NCBI GenBank assembly: GCA_937982115.1
Contig: CALJNE010000073.1
Location: forward strand, 1 to 41,700
Direction: 5' to 3'
From: an uncultured Bacteroidales bacterium
GTDB taxonomy: Bacteria > Bacteroidota > Bacteroidia > Bacteroidales > ML635J-15
Length of the DNA stretch: 41,700 nucleotides
A program made the translations under genes and the position numbers. The notes under the pieces are model-generated. The model was not told the DNA's origin. It searched no databases and worked only from the letters and a program-made list of their open reading frames with translations. How positions within the stretch are numbered: the stretch's first letter is position 1; each line of letters opens with the position of its first letter. Below are positions 35,283-41,700 of this stretch, in pieces.

Positions 35283-36845
35283 GTGAAAAATTTACTTGTT
35301 TTTATATTATTGTTTAGTGTTTTTTTATTTTCTTATTCACAGGAAAATGAAGAATTGAAATTTGTGAGATATTATTATCCCACAGGTCAGGTATCGGCTG
35401 AGGGTTGTCTTAGAAATGGAATTCCTGACGGCTACTGGCGTAATTACTATGAGGACGGCACTCTAAAATCTGAAGGTAATCGAAGTTTTTACAAATTAGA
35501 CAGCATATGGAAATTTTATTATCCCGACGGAAATCTGCAATCTGAAATTTTTTATCGCAACGACCTCAAAAACGGCTATCAATTAAACTATGAATTTTAT
35601 TATGATAAGGATTCCAACAAGGTTTATTATCTGGCTTCTAAAGAATTATTTTTAAACGGGAAACGCGAAGGAAAATCTTATTATTTTGACACAAAAGGAA
35701 ATTTAAGGTTCGAAATAAATTTTAAAAACGATAAACGACACGGCGAAGGCAGAGAATATGATGAAGACGGAACTGTAATTACTTTGCTGAATTTTTTTAA
35801 TGGTTACGAAATTGAAAATATTCGTATAAACCGAAAAGATAATCAGGGACGAAAGCAAGGCAGATGGATGGAGTTTTATGACAACGGCAACAAAAAACGC
35901 GAAATGGGTTATCTAAACGATAAGTTGCACGGATTTTACAGAGAATATGATATTTCAGGTAAAATTCTGCTAGAAAGAAGATACATTGACGGAGAAATTT
36001 TTGTTGCCCCACAGGAGCAAGAAATTAGTTTAAAAGCCGAGGTTAAAAAAGTTTTCTATCCAAACGGAGTTATTCAATACGAAGGTGCGTTTATAGAAAA
36101 TGTTCCTGTTGGTATTCATAAGGTATTTGATGAAAAAGGAAAATTAATTAAAGTTAGCGAGTATGATTCCGAAGGATTACTTCGAGGCGAGGGGCTTTTT
36201 GATGTTCAGGGATTACGTACCGGAAAATGGAGATTGTTCGACCCATATAATGAATACTATTATGCCGAAGGAGAATATGAGAAAGGACTCCGAACAGGTA
36301 AATGGATTTTTTACTTTCCCGATGGAAGTACAGAAATGGAAGGCTATTTTGAACAAGATAAGCCTGAAAAAGAATGGACATGGTATTTTCCAAACGGAAA
36401 TATTCGCAGGGAAGAGGTTTACTTTATGGGCAAGAGAGAAGGACCATTCAAAGAATTTGATATTGACGGAAATCTAATACTCAAAGGAGAATATTTCGAT
36501 GGGGAACGTAACGGTGAATGGGAAATTAACGTTGGTGAGGTTACTCAGAAAGGAAAATTCAATTACGGCGAAAAAGACGGAGAGTGGCGTTTTGTATTTA
36601 ATGACAATGGCAAACTTAGATTTATAGGAGACTTTAAAAAAGGCGAACCCGATGGAATTCACAAATTTTATTATCCTAACGGAAATATTGAATTATTTGG
36701 AGCATATCGTATGGGGAAAAAACATAAAGACTGGAAAAAATTTGATGAGTCAGGGAAATTATTGGTAACCTACACTTATAAAAACAATGTACTAATAAAA
36801 ATTGACGGTGTAAATATTCGAAGAGGAAAGGCAGGTAAAAAGTAA
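35283..36845 (+). CDS. Secreted MORN-repeat protein (YwqK-type repeats)
   Basis: A 520-aa exported protein. It starts at GTG, and the signal peptide follows directly (KNLLVFILLFSVFLFSYSQ). The rest is about a dozen or more MORN_2-type beta-hairpin repeats of 22-24 aa with the pattern G.W..YY..G.L..EG.(Y/F)..G...G.W, for example GYWRNYYEDGTLKSEG, GKWIFYFPDGSTEMEG and KEWTWYFPNGNIRREE. Genome pipelines often call such proteins YwqK family antitoxins, but there is no toxin partner here and the signal peptide argues against an antitoxin. It is probably a periplasmic or outer-membrane binding scaffold. The T9SS cargo gene follows after 65 bases. Confidence 0.85.
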   Translation: MKNLLVFILLFSVFLFSYSQENEELKFVRYYYPTGQVSAEGCLRNGIPDGYWRNYYEDGTLKSEGNRSFYKLDSIWKFYYPDGNLQSEIFYRNDLKNGYQLNYEFYYDKDSNKVYYLASKELFLNGKREGKSYYFDTKGNLRFEINFKNDKRHGEGREYDEDGTVITLLNFFNGYEIENIRINRKDNQGRKQGRWMEFYDNGNKKREMGYLNDKLHGFYREYDISGKILLERRYIDGEIFVAPQEQEISLKAEVKKVFYPNGVIQYEGAFIENVPVGIHKVFDEKGKLIKVSEYDSEGLLRGEGLFDVQGLRTGKWRLFDPYNEYYYAEGEYEKGLRTGKWIFYFPDGSTEMEGYFEQDKPEKEWTWYFPNGNIRREEVYFMGKREGPFKEFDIDGNLILKGEYFDGERNGEWEINVGEVTQKGKFNYGEKDGEWRFVFNDNGKLRFIGDFKKGEPDGIHKFYYPNGNIELFGAYRMGKKHKDWKKFDESGKLLVTYTYKNNVLIKIDGVNIRRGKAGKK

Positions 36846-36858
36846 TTGATTTGCCGAT

Positions 36859-36891
36859 TTGCCGAACCTGATAAAAATTTTTGTATATTCG
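36859..36891 (+). promoter_or_regulatory. Possible promoter of the 345-aa T9SS cargo gene
   Basis: TTG (36859-36861), 22 bases, then TATATTCG (36884-36891), one base off TAnnTTTG, 19 bases before the ATG at 36911. Confidence 0.4.
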
Positions 36892-36910
36892 CTTATCAAA
36901 AAAATGAAAT

Positions 36911-37948
36911 ATGAAAAATCTGATTTTAATTTTCATAATATTTTTCAATTCTTCTTTATTTGCTCAGGTGGTTCTTACAGCCGAGAAACATTTGCCCGTT
37001 GCGGGAGATGAAAATATTTTCGTTGAATATGAGATGCCACTGATTATAGTTCCCGGTAGAAATCAGATTTGGGATTTTTCAGCATTGAATACTACAGGCA
37101 ATATTAGATTTAGTAATTTTAATCAAGGAGAAAAGGATTTGTTGAATAGTTTTAATATCCGGGATGCTTTGGTTGTTACTCAGGGAGGAGATAATTATTA
37201 CCATCAAATAAGTAAAGATAATTATTCACTTGCAGGATTTCGAAACGAAGATTTTATAATTTATTATAATAAACCAATTGTGCGATTAAAATATCCATTT
37301 GCATTTACGGATGTATATGAATCGGATTTTGTAGCTAAAGCTATTTCCAGAAATGGCTCCGAAACTGAAATTACCGGGAATTACAAAATCGAGGCTGATG
37401 CTTACGGAACTGTCATTTTACCCGGCAATATCAATGTAAATGTTTTACGGATTAAAAGTGAAAGTGTGTCGGTTCAGGTAAGTAAATGTCGCGAGGTTAG
37501 AATTCACTCAATTAAATATTTATGGTATAGCGACAATCAAAGATATCCTGTAGCAAGTCTTTTAATAGAGAAACGATTTTATTGCGATGGTAAGGAAACT
37601 GAAAGTCAATCCTTCTGGATAAATCAAAGTTTTCTGGAAAAACTGACAGCCTCGACCGTTGAAAACACTTTGGAACCGGAATTAAGTTCGGAGATGAGCA
37701 TATTCCCTAATCCATTAAAAGACGAGGCACAAATCAGGATTAGACTTTTTGAGGATTCTTACTGTAAAATCTCTCTTAAAGGAGTTGCCGGAAATCATAT
37801 TTCGGAAATTGTTAATAATCAATATTTTAAAGCCGGAACTTATTATTTTATGATAAACAAAAATAAACTTAGTTTGTTGCCCGGAGTTTATTTCGTTGAA
37901 CTTTATACCAATAATCAAAAAATTGTAAAAAAGATAGTTGTACAATAG
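36911..37948 (+). CDS. T9SS cargo protein with type A sorting domain
   Basis: A 345-aa exported protein with signal peptide LILIFIIFFNSSLFAQ (about 3-18). A beta-rich body of about 240 residues has no recognised enzymatic motif (IWDFSALNTTGNIRFSNF; GNYKIEADAYGTVILPGN). Residues about 262-345 are the type A T9SS sorting domain: MSIFPNPLKDEAQIRI, a KISLKGVAGNHI strand and LLPGVYFVELYTNNQKIVKKIVVQ. The body resembles proteins in Bacteroidota that precede such tails, but function is unknown. It follows the MORN gene on the same strand and is convergent with the DUF5686 gene. Confidence 0.85.
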   Translation: MKNLILIFIIFFNSSLFAQVVLTAEKHLPVAGDENIFVEYEMPLIIVPGRNQIWDFSALNTTGNIRFSNFNQGEKDLLNSFNIRDALVVTQGGDNYYHQISKDNYSLAGFRNEDFIIYYNKPIVRLKYPFAFTDVYESDFVAKAISRNGSETEITGNYKIEADAYGTVILPGNINVNVLRIKSESVSVQVSKCREVRIHSIKYLWYSDNQRYPVASLLIEKRFYCDGKETESQSFWINQSFLEKLTASTVENTLEPELSSEMSIFPNPLKDEAQIRIRLFEDSYCKISLKGVAGNHISEIVNNQYFKAGTYYFMINKNKLSLLPGVYFVELYTNNQKIVKKIVVQ

Positions 37949-38095
37949 TTTTTTCAGGTAAATTTTGAATTCTGAAGATAGGATAAATCCTGTAGTAATT
38001 CACTTAGATAATTTGACTGAAAAATTTTTTCGTCCTGATAAATTGAAAATTATAAAATATTTTTTTTTAATGGGTTAGAATAACAATTCAAATAT

Positions 38096-40540
38096 TTAAA
38101 GAATTATATTATATGATAGTTTGAAAGCCCAGTTATCGAGTTGTTTTGGCAGGGAATAAGGACCGTAACGATAATATACAGCTACACCAAATCCTTGGAC
38201 ATTAATTCTAACCAAATTATTTAATATAATTCCAGATTCAAAATATCCTTTGTTCATCTTCATAGTATTGGAATTAATAATATGATTGTCTCCCCAGCCT
38301 AAGGCAGAAAACAGAGCAATTTGTGGTTTCCATTTTTTAGTTTTATAAAGCAGACTACCGAAATTATGCAGTAAAAATACCGAAGCAAAACGATCGGAAA
38401 CAAATTCGTTTACACGCATGGTATTAAAACTGTTGTAAATATTTAACCATGAATAACTTCCCATACCATAATACAAACTGCCGTAAGCTGTGTTCTTATC
38501 AGCAAAAGCTCCTATAAACGTGATAAGGCTTTCACCTACAGTTCTCCAGATAAATTTTTTGGAAATATTAATTTCTGCCTTGTTATACTGAGAATAATTA
38601 TTGCTAACATTTATCCCTCTGATGTAATTAATTTGAAGAATGGGATAATTTGTTCCGAGACTTAGCCTGTTTCCGCGAGGAGTTTGAAGAAATTTTTCTT
38701 TATAAGCATATCTAAGATACAATCCGGCTTCGTAAAAAGTAGTATTTTTATGTATTTCGTTTAAATATTCATATCTCTGGAGGTTAATAAAATTCTTTTC
38801 TTTGTGGGAAATTTTTATCTCAGCGGTCAAATACTTAAAAGCATTAAATTTAAAATCGGCGGAGTAAATTTTAATAGAATCCATTTCAGATAAAAAGAAA
38901 TCCCTTAAATTTTGCTGAGCAAAGCCTAACAAAGAATTACTGAAGAAAATTTCATCTGAAAAAACTAAATCTTGTTTGTACGAAAGTCTGAGCCTTGTTG
39001 TTTGTGAACGGTTAAAGAAAACATCAGTAAAAGCTCCGTATTTCCATGCTTTATCCCCAAAACCGTAGGCAAAATAACCTCCCACAGAAAAATATCTCGA
39101 AAATTTTTGATTCGTATTTACACCAAGTCCTAAACGATATTTCTCGTATTCGTTGAACCATAAAATTGATGATAAATCTATGTTGAAAATTGAAACGGGA
39201 ATGTATCCGGAAATCAGAATTTCAAAAATTTCAATTGTTTTGTCAAGATTAGCTTCTTTGCCAATGCTGTCAATAACCTGATAAGTGCGAATTTCTTTTT
39301 CAGTAAGCATTTCTTTTCTGTATCTGTTCCAGAATTCTTCTGTTTTTTTATGAGCATCATCAGCCACAATCACATCCAGCTGGTTAAATTCTTTTCGTTT
39401 AATATCCGGATTGAGGCTAATATCATAGATATATGATTTGCCTATCCCCACCACTGGAAAACTGAGGGAATTGTTGCTTTTGCTTCCGCTACTAACAGAT
39501 ACAAGATTAAAAATCAAATCCGTATTCAACTGAACAGGAAACCATTGAATACCATTAATAAGTTCATATTTTTGTTGAATATTAACGTTAAAAATTCCAT
39601 CCGGTTCGAAAGGTCGAGCTATTACACTTTGAATTGCATAACCGTTGCTATTTATGTGTAAAACTCCTTGAAGTCCGTCGAAATTTGTACCTTTTCGCGG
39701 TCGGAAAGATATTACAAAAATAGTATCTTTTAATTCGTTATACAATGTGTCTTCGATAATAAAAAGGTAGCGTCTTGTGCTGTTTTTACTTATTGGGCTT
39801 AAATATCGTTTGTCGAGAATACTTACAAAGTCTTTGTAAAAAGAAAAGGATTGAAACTGATTAGTAAGCAGTGTAAAAGCAGGATTTTGCAAACCTGAAA
39901 TTCTGTGAGCCAGAACTTTTTCGCGATTATTGTCGGGATAGAGAAATCTCCTTTCGGTAACCGATTCTGTGAGGAAGAAATATTGTTCGTCGAGGAAATT
40001 AGAAAGTTCTATCAATGCAGAATCATTTATCTGCTTATTTTTTGTTGTATTGGTATCCTGCTTTACTGAGCTTATATCAACAGTAAAATACATTTTGTTG
40101 TACGAAGTATAAGTAAACGAACGAACTTTCTCGGGATTATTTTTATCGGAGTTTTCTATAACAAGATTAATGATTCTATGTGCCGGATTTTCGCCGGGAA
40201 GAACGGTTACCTCATTAAGAGTTAATACTTGTGCCTGTAATTTTATTTCAATATAAGATTTGTTCGACATAACTTCTTTTTCAACAAGCTTAGTTTCGTA
40301 ACCGAGATAAGAAATTCTTAAAAACTCAATTTTATTTCTGTCAGGAATTACAAAATATCCATCAATATCGGTAGTAGTGCCTAAATTTTTGGAGTTATAA
40401 ACAATATTTACAAAAGCAAGGTTTTCTCCTGTAAGAGCATCAGTGATTCTTCCGGTTAACGCGTTCTGAGAATAAGAATTTAATATTATTGAAAATACTA
40501 AGATGCCAAATATCAAAAATATTTTAATGAGATTTTTCAT
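38096..40540 (-). CDS. DUF5686 / carboxypeptidase-regulatory-like outer-membrane protein
   Basis: An 814-aa envelope protein. The signal peptide is at 1-25 (IFLIFGILVFSIILNSYSQ). A carboxypeptidase-D regulatory-like beta sandwich follows at about 27-115 (LTGRITDALTGENLAFVNI ... GTTTDIDGYFVI ... ISYLGYETKLVEKE), as in TonB-dependent receptors but without a plug domain. The remainder fits DUF5686: RIINLVIENSDKNNPEKV, the FIIEDT / FVISFRPRKGTNFDGLQG region, and a C-terminal half of amphipathic strands that could form a barrel (RGNRLSLGTNYPILQI ... FGVAVYYRYGPYS). The specific role is unknown. A consensus promoter lies 19 bases upstream. Confidence 0.88.
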   Translation of the reverse strand: MKNLIKIFLIFGILVFSIILNSYSQNALTGRITDALTGENLAFVNIVYNSKNLGTTTDIDGYFVIPDRNKIEFLRISYLGYETKLVEKEVMSNKSYIEIKLQAQVLTLNEVTVLPGENPAHRIINLVIENSDKNNPEKVRSFTYTSYNKMYFTVDISSVKQDTNTTKNKQINDSALIELSNFLDEQYFFLTESVTERRFLYPDNNREKVLAHRISGLQNPAFTLLTNQFQSFSFYKDFVSILDKRYLSPISKNSTRRYLFIIEDTLYNELKDTIFVISFRPRKGTNFDGLQGVLHINSNGYAIQSVIARPFEPDGIFNVNIQQKYELINGIQWFPVQLNTDLIFNLVSVSSGSKSNNSLSFPVVGIGKSYIYDISLNPDIKRKEFNQLDVIVADDAHKKTEEFWNRYRKEMLTEKEIRTYQVIDSIGKEANLDKTIEIFEILISGYIPVSIFNIDLSSILWFNEYEKYRLGLGVNTNQKFSRYFSVGGYFAYGFGDKAWKYGAFTDVFFNRSQTTRLRLSYKQDLVFSDEIFFSNSLLGFAQQNLRDFFLSEMDSIKIYSADFKFNAFKYLTAEIKISHKEKNFINLQRYEYLNEIHKNTTFYEAGLYLRYAYKEKFLQTPRGNRLSLGTNYPILQINYIRGINVSNNYSQYNKAEINISKKFIWRTVGESLITFIGAFADKNTAYGSLYYGMGSYSWLNIYNSFNTMRVNEFVSDRFASVFLLHNFGSLLYKTKKWKPQIALFSALGWGDNHIINSNTMKMNKGYFESGIILNNLVRINVQGFGVAVYYRYGPYSLPKQLDNWAFKLSYNIIL

Positions 40541-40559
40541 AGTTCACTTTTTAGAATTA

Positions 40560-40589
40560 CAAATTTAAAATAATTTGAATTATAGCCAA
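40560..40589 (-). promoter_or_regulatory. Predicted promoter of the DUF5686 gene
   Basis: Reading leftwards, TTG (40587-40589), 19 bases, then TAAATTTG (40560-40567), an exact fit to the Bacteroidota consensus, 19 bases before the ATG at 40540. Confidence 0.6.
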
Positions 40590-40833
40590 AGTGTTGAGTT
40601 ATTTGAATTTTTGTACTAAACATAAGACAAAATTATTATATAGAAAAAGTATATTGTGACAGATGATTGAAAAAATTTGAATTTGATTTAATGTATATAA
40701 GATTGAAAAATATTAACTAAGTGATAAAGATTAGTTCAATGTAAACTTAGATAGAATTTGGTCTGTAATTAAAAAGGGCGGGAATCTGATTGAATTGATG
40801 TTTTAGAAAATAATAATCTATATGAAAGTTGTG

Positions 40834-40862
40834 TTGACATTTCAATTTATTTTTTATTTTTG
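40834..40862 (+). promoter_or_regulatory. Promoter of peptide unit 1
   Basis: TTG (40834-40836), 18 bases, TATTTTTG (40855-40862): consensus Bacteroidota promoter, 29 bases before the peptide ATG. Confidence 0.65.
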
Positions 40863-40891
40863 CAAAGGTTTGATTATCGAAAAATAAAAAA

Positions 40892-40996
40892 ATGGAAAAA
40901 ATGGGACAAAAAGTCAAACGTAATCCCTTCCGACAAGAAATTGTGAAAAATACAATTAACGAGTGTACACAATGTGGTAGTATAATTTTTATTTAA
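40892..40996 (+). CDS. Small peptide 1 of the NPFRQEIV array
   Basis: A 34-aa frame starting MEKMGQ, then the conserved block KVKRNPFRQEIV (residues 7-18), then a variable tail KNTINECTQCGSIIFI with a CxxC. The block is identical at protein level in all three units, while its codons differ only at synonymous third positions (Val GTC/GTA/GTT, Arg CGT/CGA, Gln CAA/CAG), which indicates selection on a translated product. The tail aligns to peptide 2 without gaps (I22, E24, G29, S30 and F33 shared). A conserved basic N-part with a variable Cys-bearing end would suit a modified or secreted peptide precursor, but no modifying enzyme or transporter is in view. I do not recognise the family. Confidence 0.65.
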   Translation: MEKMGQKVKRNPFRQEIVKNTINECTQCGSIIFI

Positions 40997-41099
40997 TTTT
41001 GATGAAATATTTATGAATCGGAAAGATGTTTTTTTAAGGTTATAAAATATTATAAATATGTATTGAAACTTTGATTTTTTAATTGAAAAACGTTATAAA

Positions 41100-41210
41100 A
41101 TGAACAAGGAAATGAAAAAAGTAAAACGTAATCCCTTCCGACAAGAAATTGTGAACTTGCCAATCAAGGAATCTTGTAATTTTGGGAGTGTATTTTTTAA
41201 ATTACGATAA
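41100..41210 (+). CDS. Small peptide 2 of the NPFRQEIV array
   Basis: A 36-aa frame starting MNKEMK, then KVKRNPFRQEIV, then NLPIKESCNFGSVFFKLR. The block is encoded with one synonymous change from peptide 1. The tail keeps I, E, GS and F in register, but the Cys shifts by one position and the CxxC is absent. Upstream, a TTG (41063-41065) remains, but the -7 box is missing because of the 21-base gap relative to unit 3. Expression would need read-through from unit 1 or another promoter. Confidence 0.6.
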   Translation: MNKEMKKVKRNPFRQEIVNLPIKESCNFGSVFFKLR

Positions 41211-41268
41211 GGTGTTTATGAGTAGAAAGGATATTTTTTTAAATATGTTAAACTATTTCAAATATGTG

Positions 41269-41297
41269 TTGATATTTCATTTTAGTTTTTATCTTTG
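41269..41297 (+). promoter_or_regulatory. Promoter of peptide unit 3
   Basis: TTG (41269-41271), 18 bases, TATCTTTG (41290-41297), the same spacing as in unit 1, 31 bases before the ATG. Confidence 0.65.
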
Positions 41298-41328
41298 CAA
41301 TAATTTGTTAATAGAAAAACGTTAAAAA

Positions 41329-41391
41329 ATGAACCAGAAAAAGAAAAAAGTTAAACGAAATCCCTTCCGACAGGAAATTGTGAAACTGTAA
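41329..41391 (+). CDS. Small peptide 3 of the NPFRQEIV array, probably truncated
   Basis: A 20-aa frame starting MNQKKK, then KVKRNPFRQEIV and KL before a TAA. Beyond the stop the same frame continues as IGEFCNFWSVF, which aligns with peptide 2 (IKESCNFGSVF), so the stop replaces the Pro21 codon. Three synonymous codon differences from peptide 2 inside the block show it was translated for some time. It may now be a pseudogene or a short peptide consisting of the conserved part only. Confidence 0.5.
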   Translation: MNQKKKKVKRNPFRQEIVKL

Positions 41392-41464
41392 ATCGGGGAA
41401 TTTTGTAATTTTTGGAGTGTATTTTTATTTAAATATGATAAAGTAATATAGATATGTTTTGTTA

Positions 41465-41700
41465 TTATTCTTTAATAAATTTAGTAGTTATAATTATTTC
41501 ATTTTCTTCAAAGACAGATAAAAAATAAATTCCTTTTGCTAAATTTGTAATAGGAATAGCGATATTACCGGGATTAGTGAATTTATTAGTGTAACAAATT
41601 TTGCCAATTGAATTATAAATAACAATTTTCAGTATTGTTTTTTCATATGGTGTAATAATACTAAGTATATCAGAAGTTAGGTTAGGAAATATTTTAATTT
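41465..41700 (-). CDS. T9SS cargo protein, C-terminal part only (runs off the window)
   Basis: The last 78 codons of a minus-strand gene whose 5' part lies beyond the right edge. The fragment reads as a type A T9SS sorting domain: IKIFPNLTSDILSIIT, ILKIVIYNSIGKICYTN, IPITNLAKGIYFLSVF and the terminal ITTKFIKE followed by TAA at 41465-41467. The pattern of Pro-Asn, YNSIGK and LAKGIYFL is typical. What the rest of the protein does cannot be seen. It is convergent with the peptide array. Confidence 0.85.
   Translation of the reverse strand, partial: IKIFPNLTSDILSIITPYEKTILKIVIYNSIGKICYTNKFTNPGNIAIPITNLAKGIYFLSVFEENEIIITTKFIKE

Larger units (their letters stand above)
40822..41445 (+). repeat. 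Three tandem promoter-plus-peptide units
   Basis: Three head-to-tail units start at about 40826, 41052 and 41259. The distance between peptide start codons is 208 bases (unit 1 to 2) and 229 bases (unit 2 to 3). The difference of 21 bases corresponds to a gap in unit 2 that removes the -7 box. Each unit has a TTG, a peptide frame with the conserved block, and (units 1 and 2) a shared trailing segment (TTTATGA.T.G.AAAG/GGAT.TTTTTTTAA). The sequence after unit 3 loses the pattern near 41445. The roughly 280 bases between the DUF5686 gene and unit 1 hold only its promoter. Confidence 0.85.

Noticed and set aside
35283-36845. MORN-repeat protein as a YwqK-type antitoxin
   Set aside because: It has a signal peptide and no adjacent toxin gene, so the usual automatic name is probably misleading.
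40822-40887. A 21-codon hydrophobic frame ending 4 bases before peptide 1, similar to the end of a 35-codon frame (41218-41325) before peptide 3
   Set aside because: Differences between the two fall at all codon positions and mostly change amino acids. What is conserved is the TTG and the TAnnTTTGC box, so the promoter explains the similarity.
41013-41045. Short frame MNRKDVFLRL after peptide 1, matching MSRKDIFLN after peptide 2
   Set aside because: It is only ten codons long in unit 1, and the unit 2 version runs into the next promoter. Shared repeat descent is enough to explain it.
1-41700. tRNA, rRNA, CRISPR array or riboswitch
   Set aside because: No tRNA-like arms, regular spacer-repeat series or recognised riboswitch core were seen by eye; a covariance-model search would settle it.

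Overview
This window is AT-rich DNA from a member of the Bacteroidota, probably a free-living Bacteroidales-like or Marinilabiliales-like organism. The evidence is the long (608 aa) form of IspG, a hemD-rnpA-S41 peptidase gene order with a DUF4271 protein, several Type IX secretion (T9SS) cargo proteins with type A and type B C-terminal sorting domains, SprB repeats, DUF5686 and DUF2141 proteins, and many promoters of the Bacteroidota form TTG-N18-22-TAnnTTTG. No rRNA, tRNA, CRISPR array or complete insertion sequence was seen.

Layout. Positions 1-502 hold only a degenerate direct repeat. Positions 503-8267 are one tight minus-strand housekeeping run: coiled-coil membrane protein, DUF4271 protein, HemD, RnpA, S41 peptidase, TrpS, a DUF2141 protein and IspG, probably driven by a promoter at about 8290. 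Positions 8380-11519 (plus) encode a metallo-beta-lactamase-fold hydrolase, a small lipoprotein and a GH20 hexosaminidase. Positions 11543-13850 (minus) are a decayed island: a transposase-derived zinc-ribbon protein that seems to have lost its catalytic aspartates, then a broken hybrid sensor kinase (PAS-PAS-partial GAF joined out of frame to the last third of a receiver domain). An OsmC/thioesterase pair follows at 14017-14809.

Positions 14843-28834 are a cell-surface region. Two huge secreted proteins (1969 and 1113 aa) overlap by 4 bases, and only the second has a sorting domain. A membrane-anchored AraC-type regulator is divergent from a 985-aa SprB-repeat protein with a type B sorting domain. 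Positions 28876-33692 (minus) form an envelope-export operon: beta-barrel protein, MMPL/RND exporter, LolA-like carrier and a second DUF2141 protein. A second membrane AraC regulator (34026-35123) is divergent from a MORN-repeat protein, which is followed by another T9SS cargo protein. Positions 38096-40540 hold a DUF5686 outer-membrane protein. The right edge cuts a further T9SS cargo gene.

The most novel-looking element is at 40822-41445: three tandem units of about 210-230 bp, each encoding a tiny peptide with an invariant block KVKRNPFRQEIV and a variable, Cys-containing C-terminus. Every nucleotide difference inside the block is synonymous, which is strong evidence for translation. Units 1 and 3 carry a textbook promoter; unit 2 has lost its -7 box and unit 3 has a premature stop. 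I do not recognise this family.
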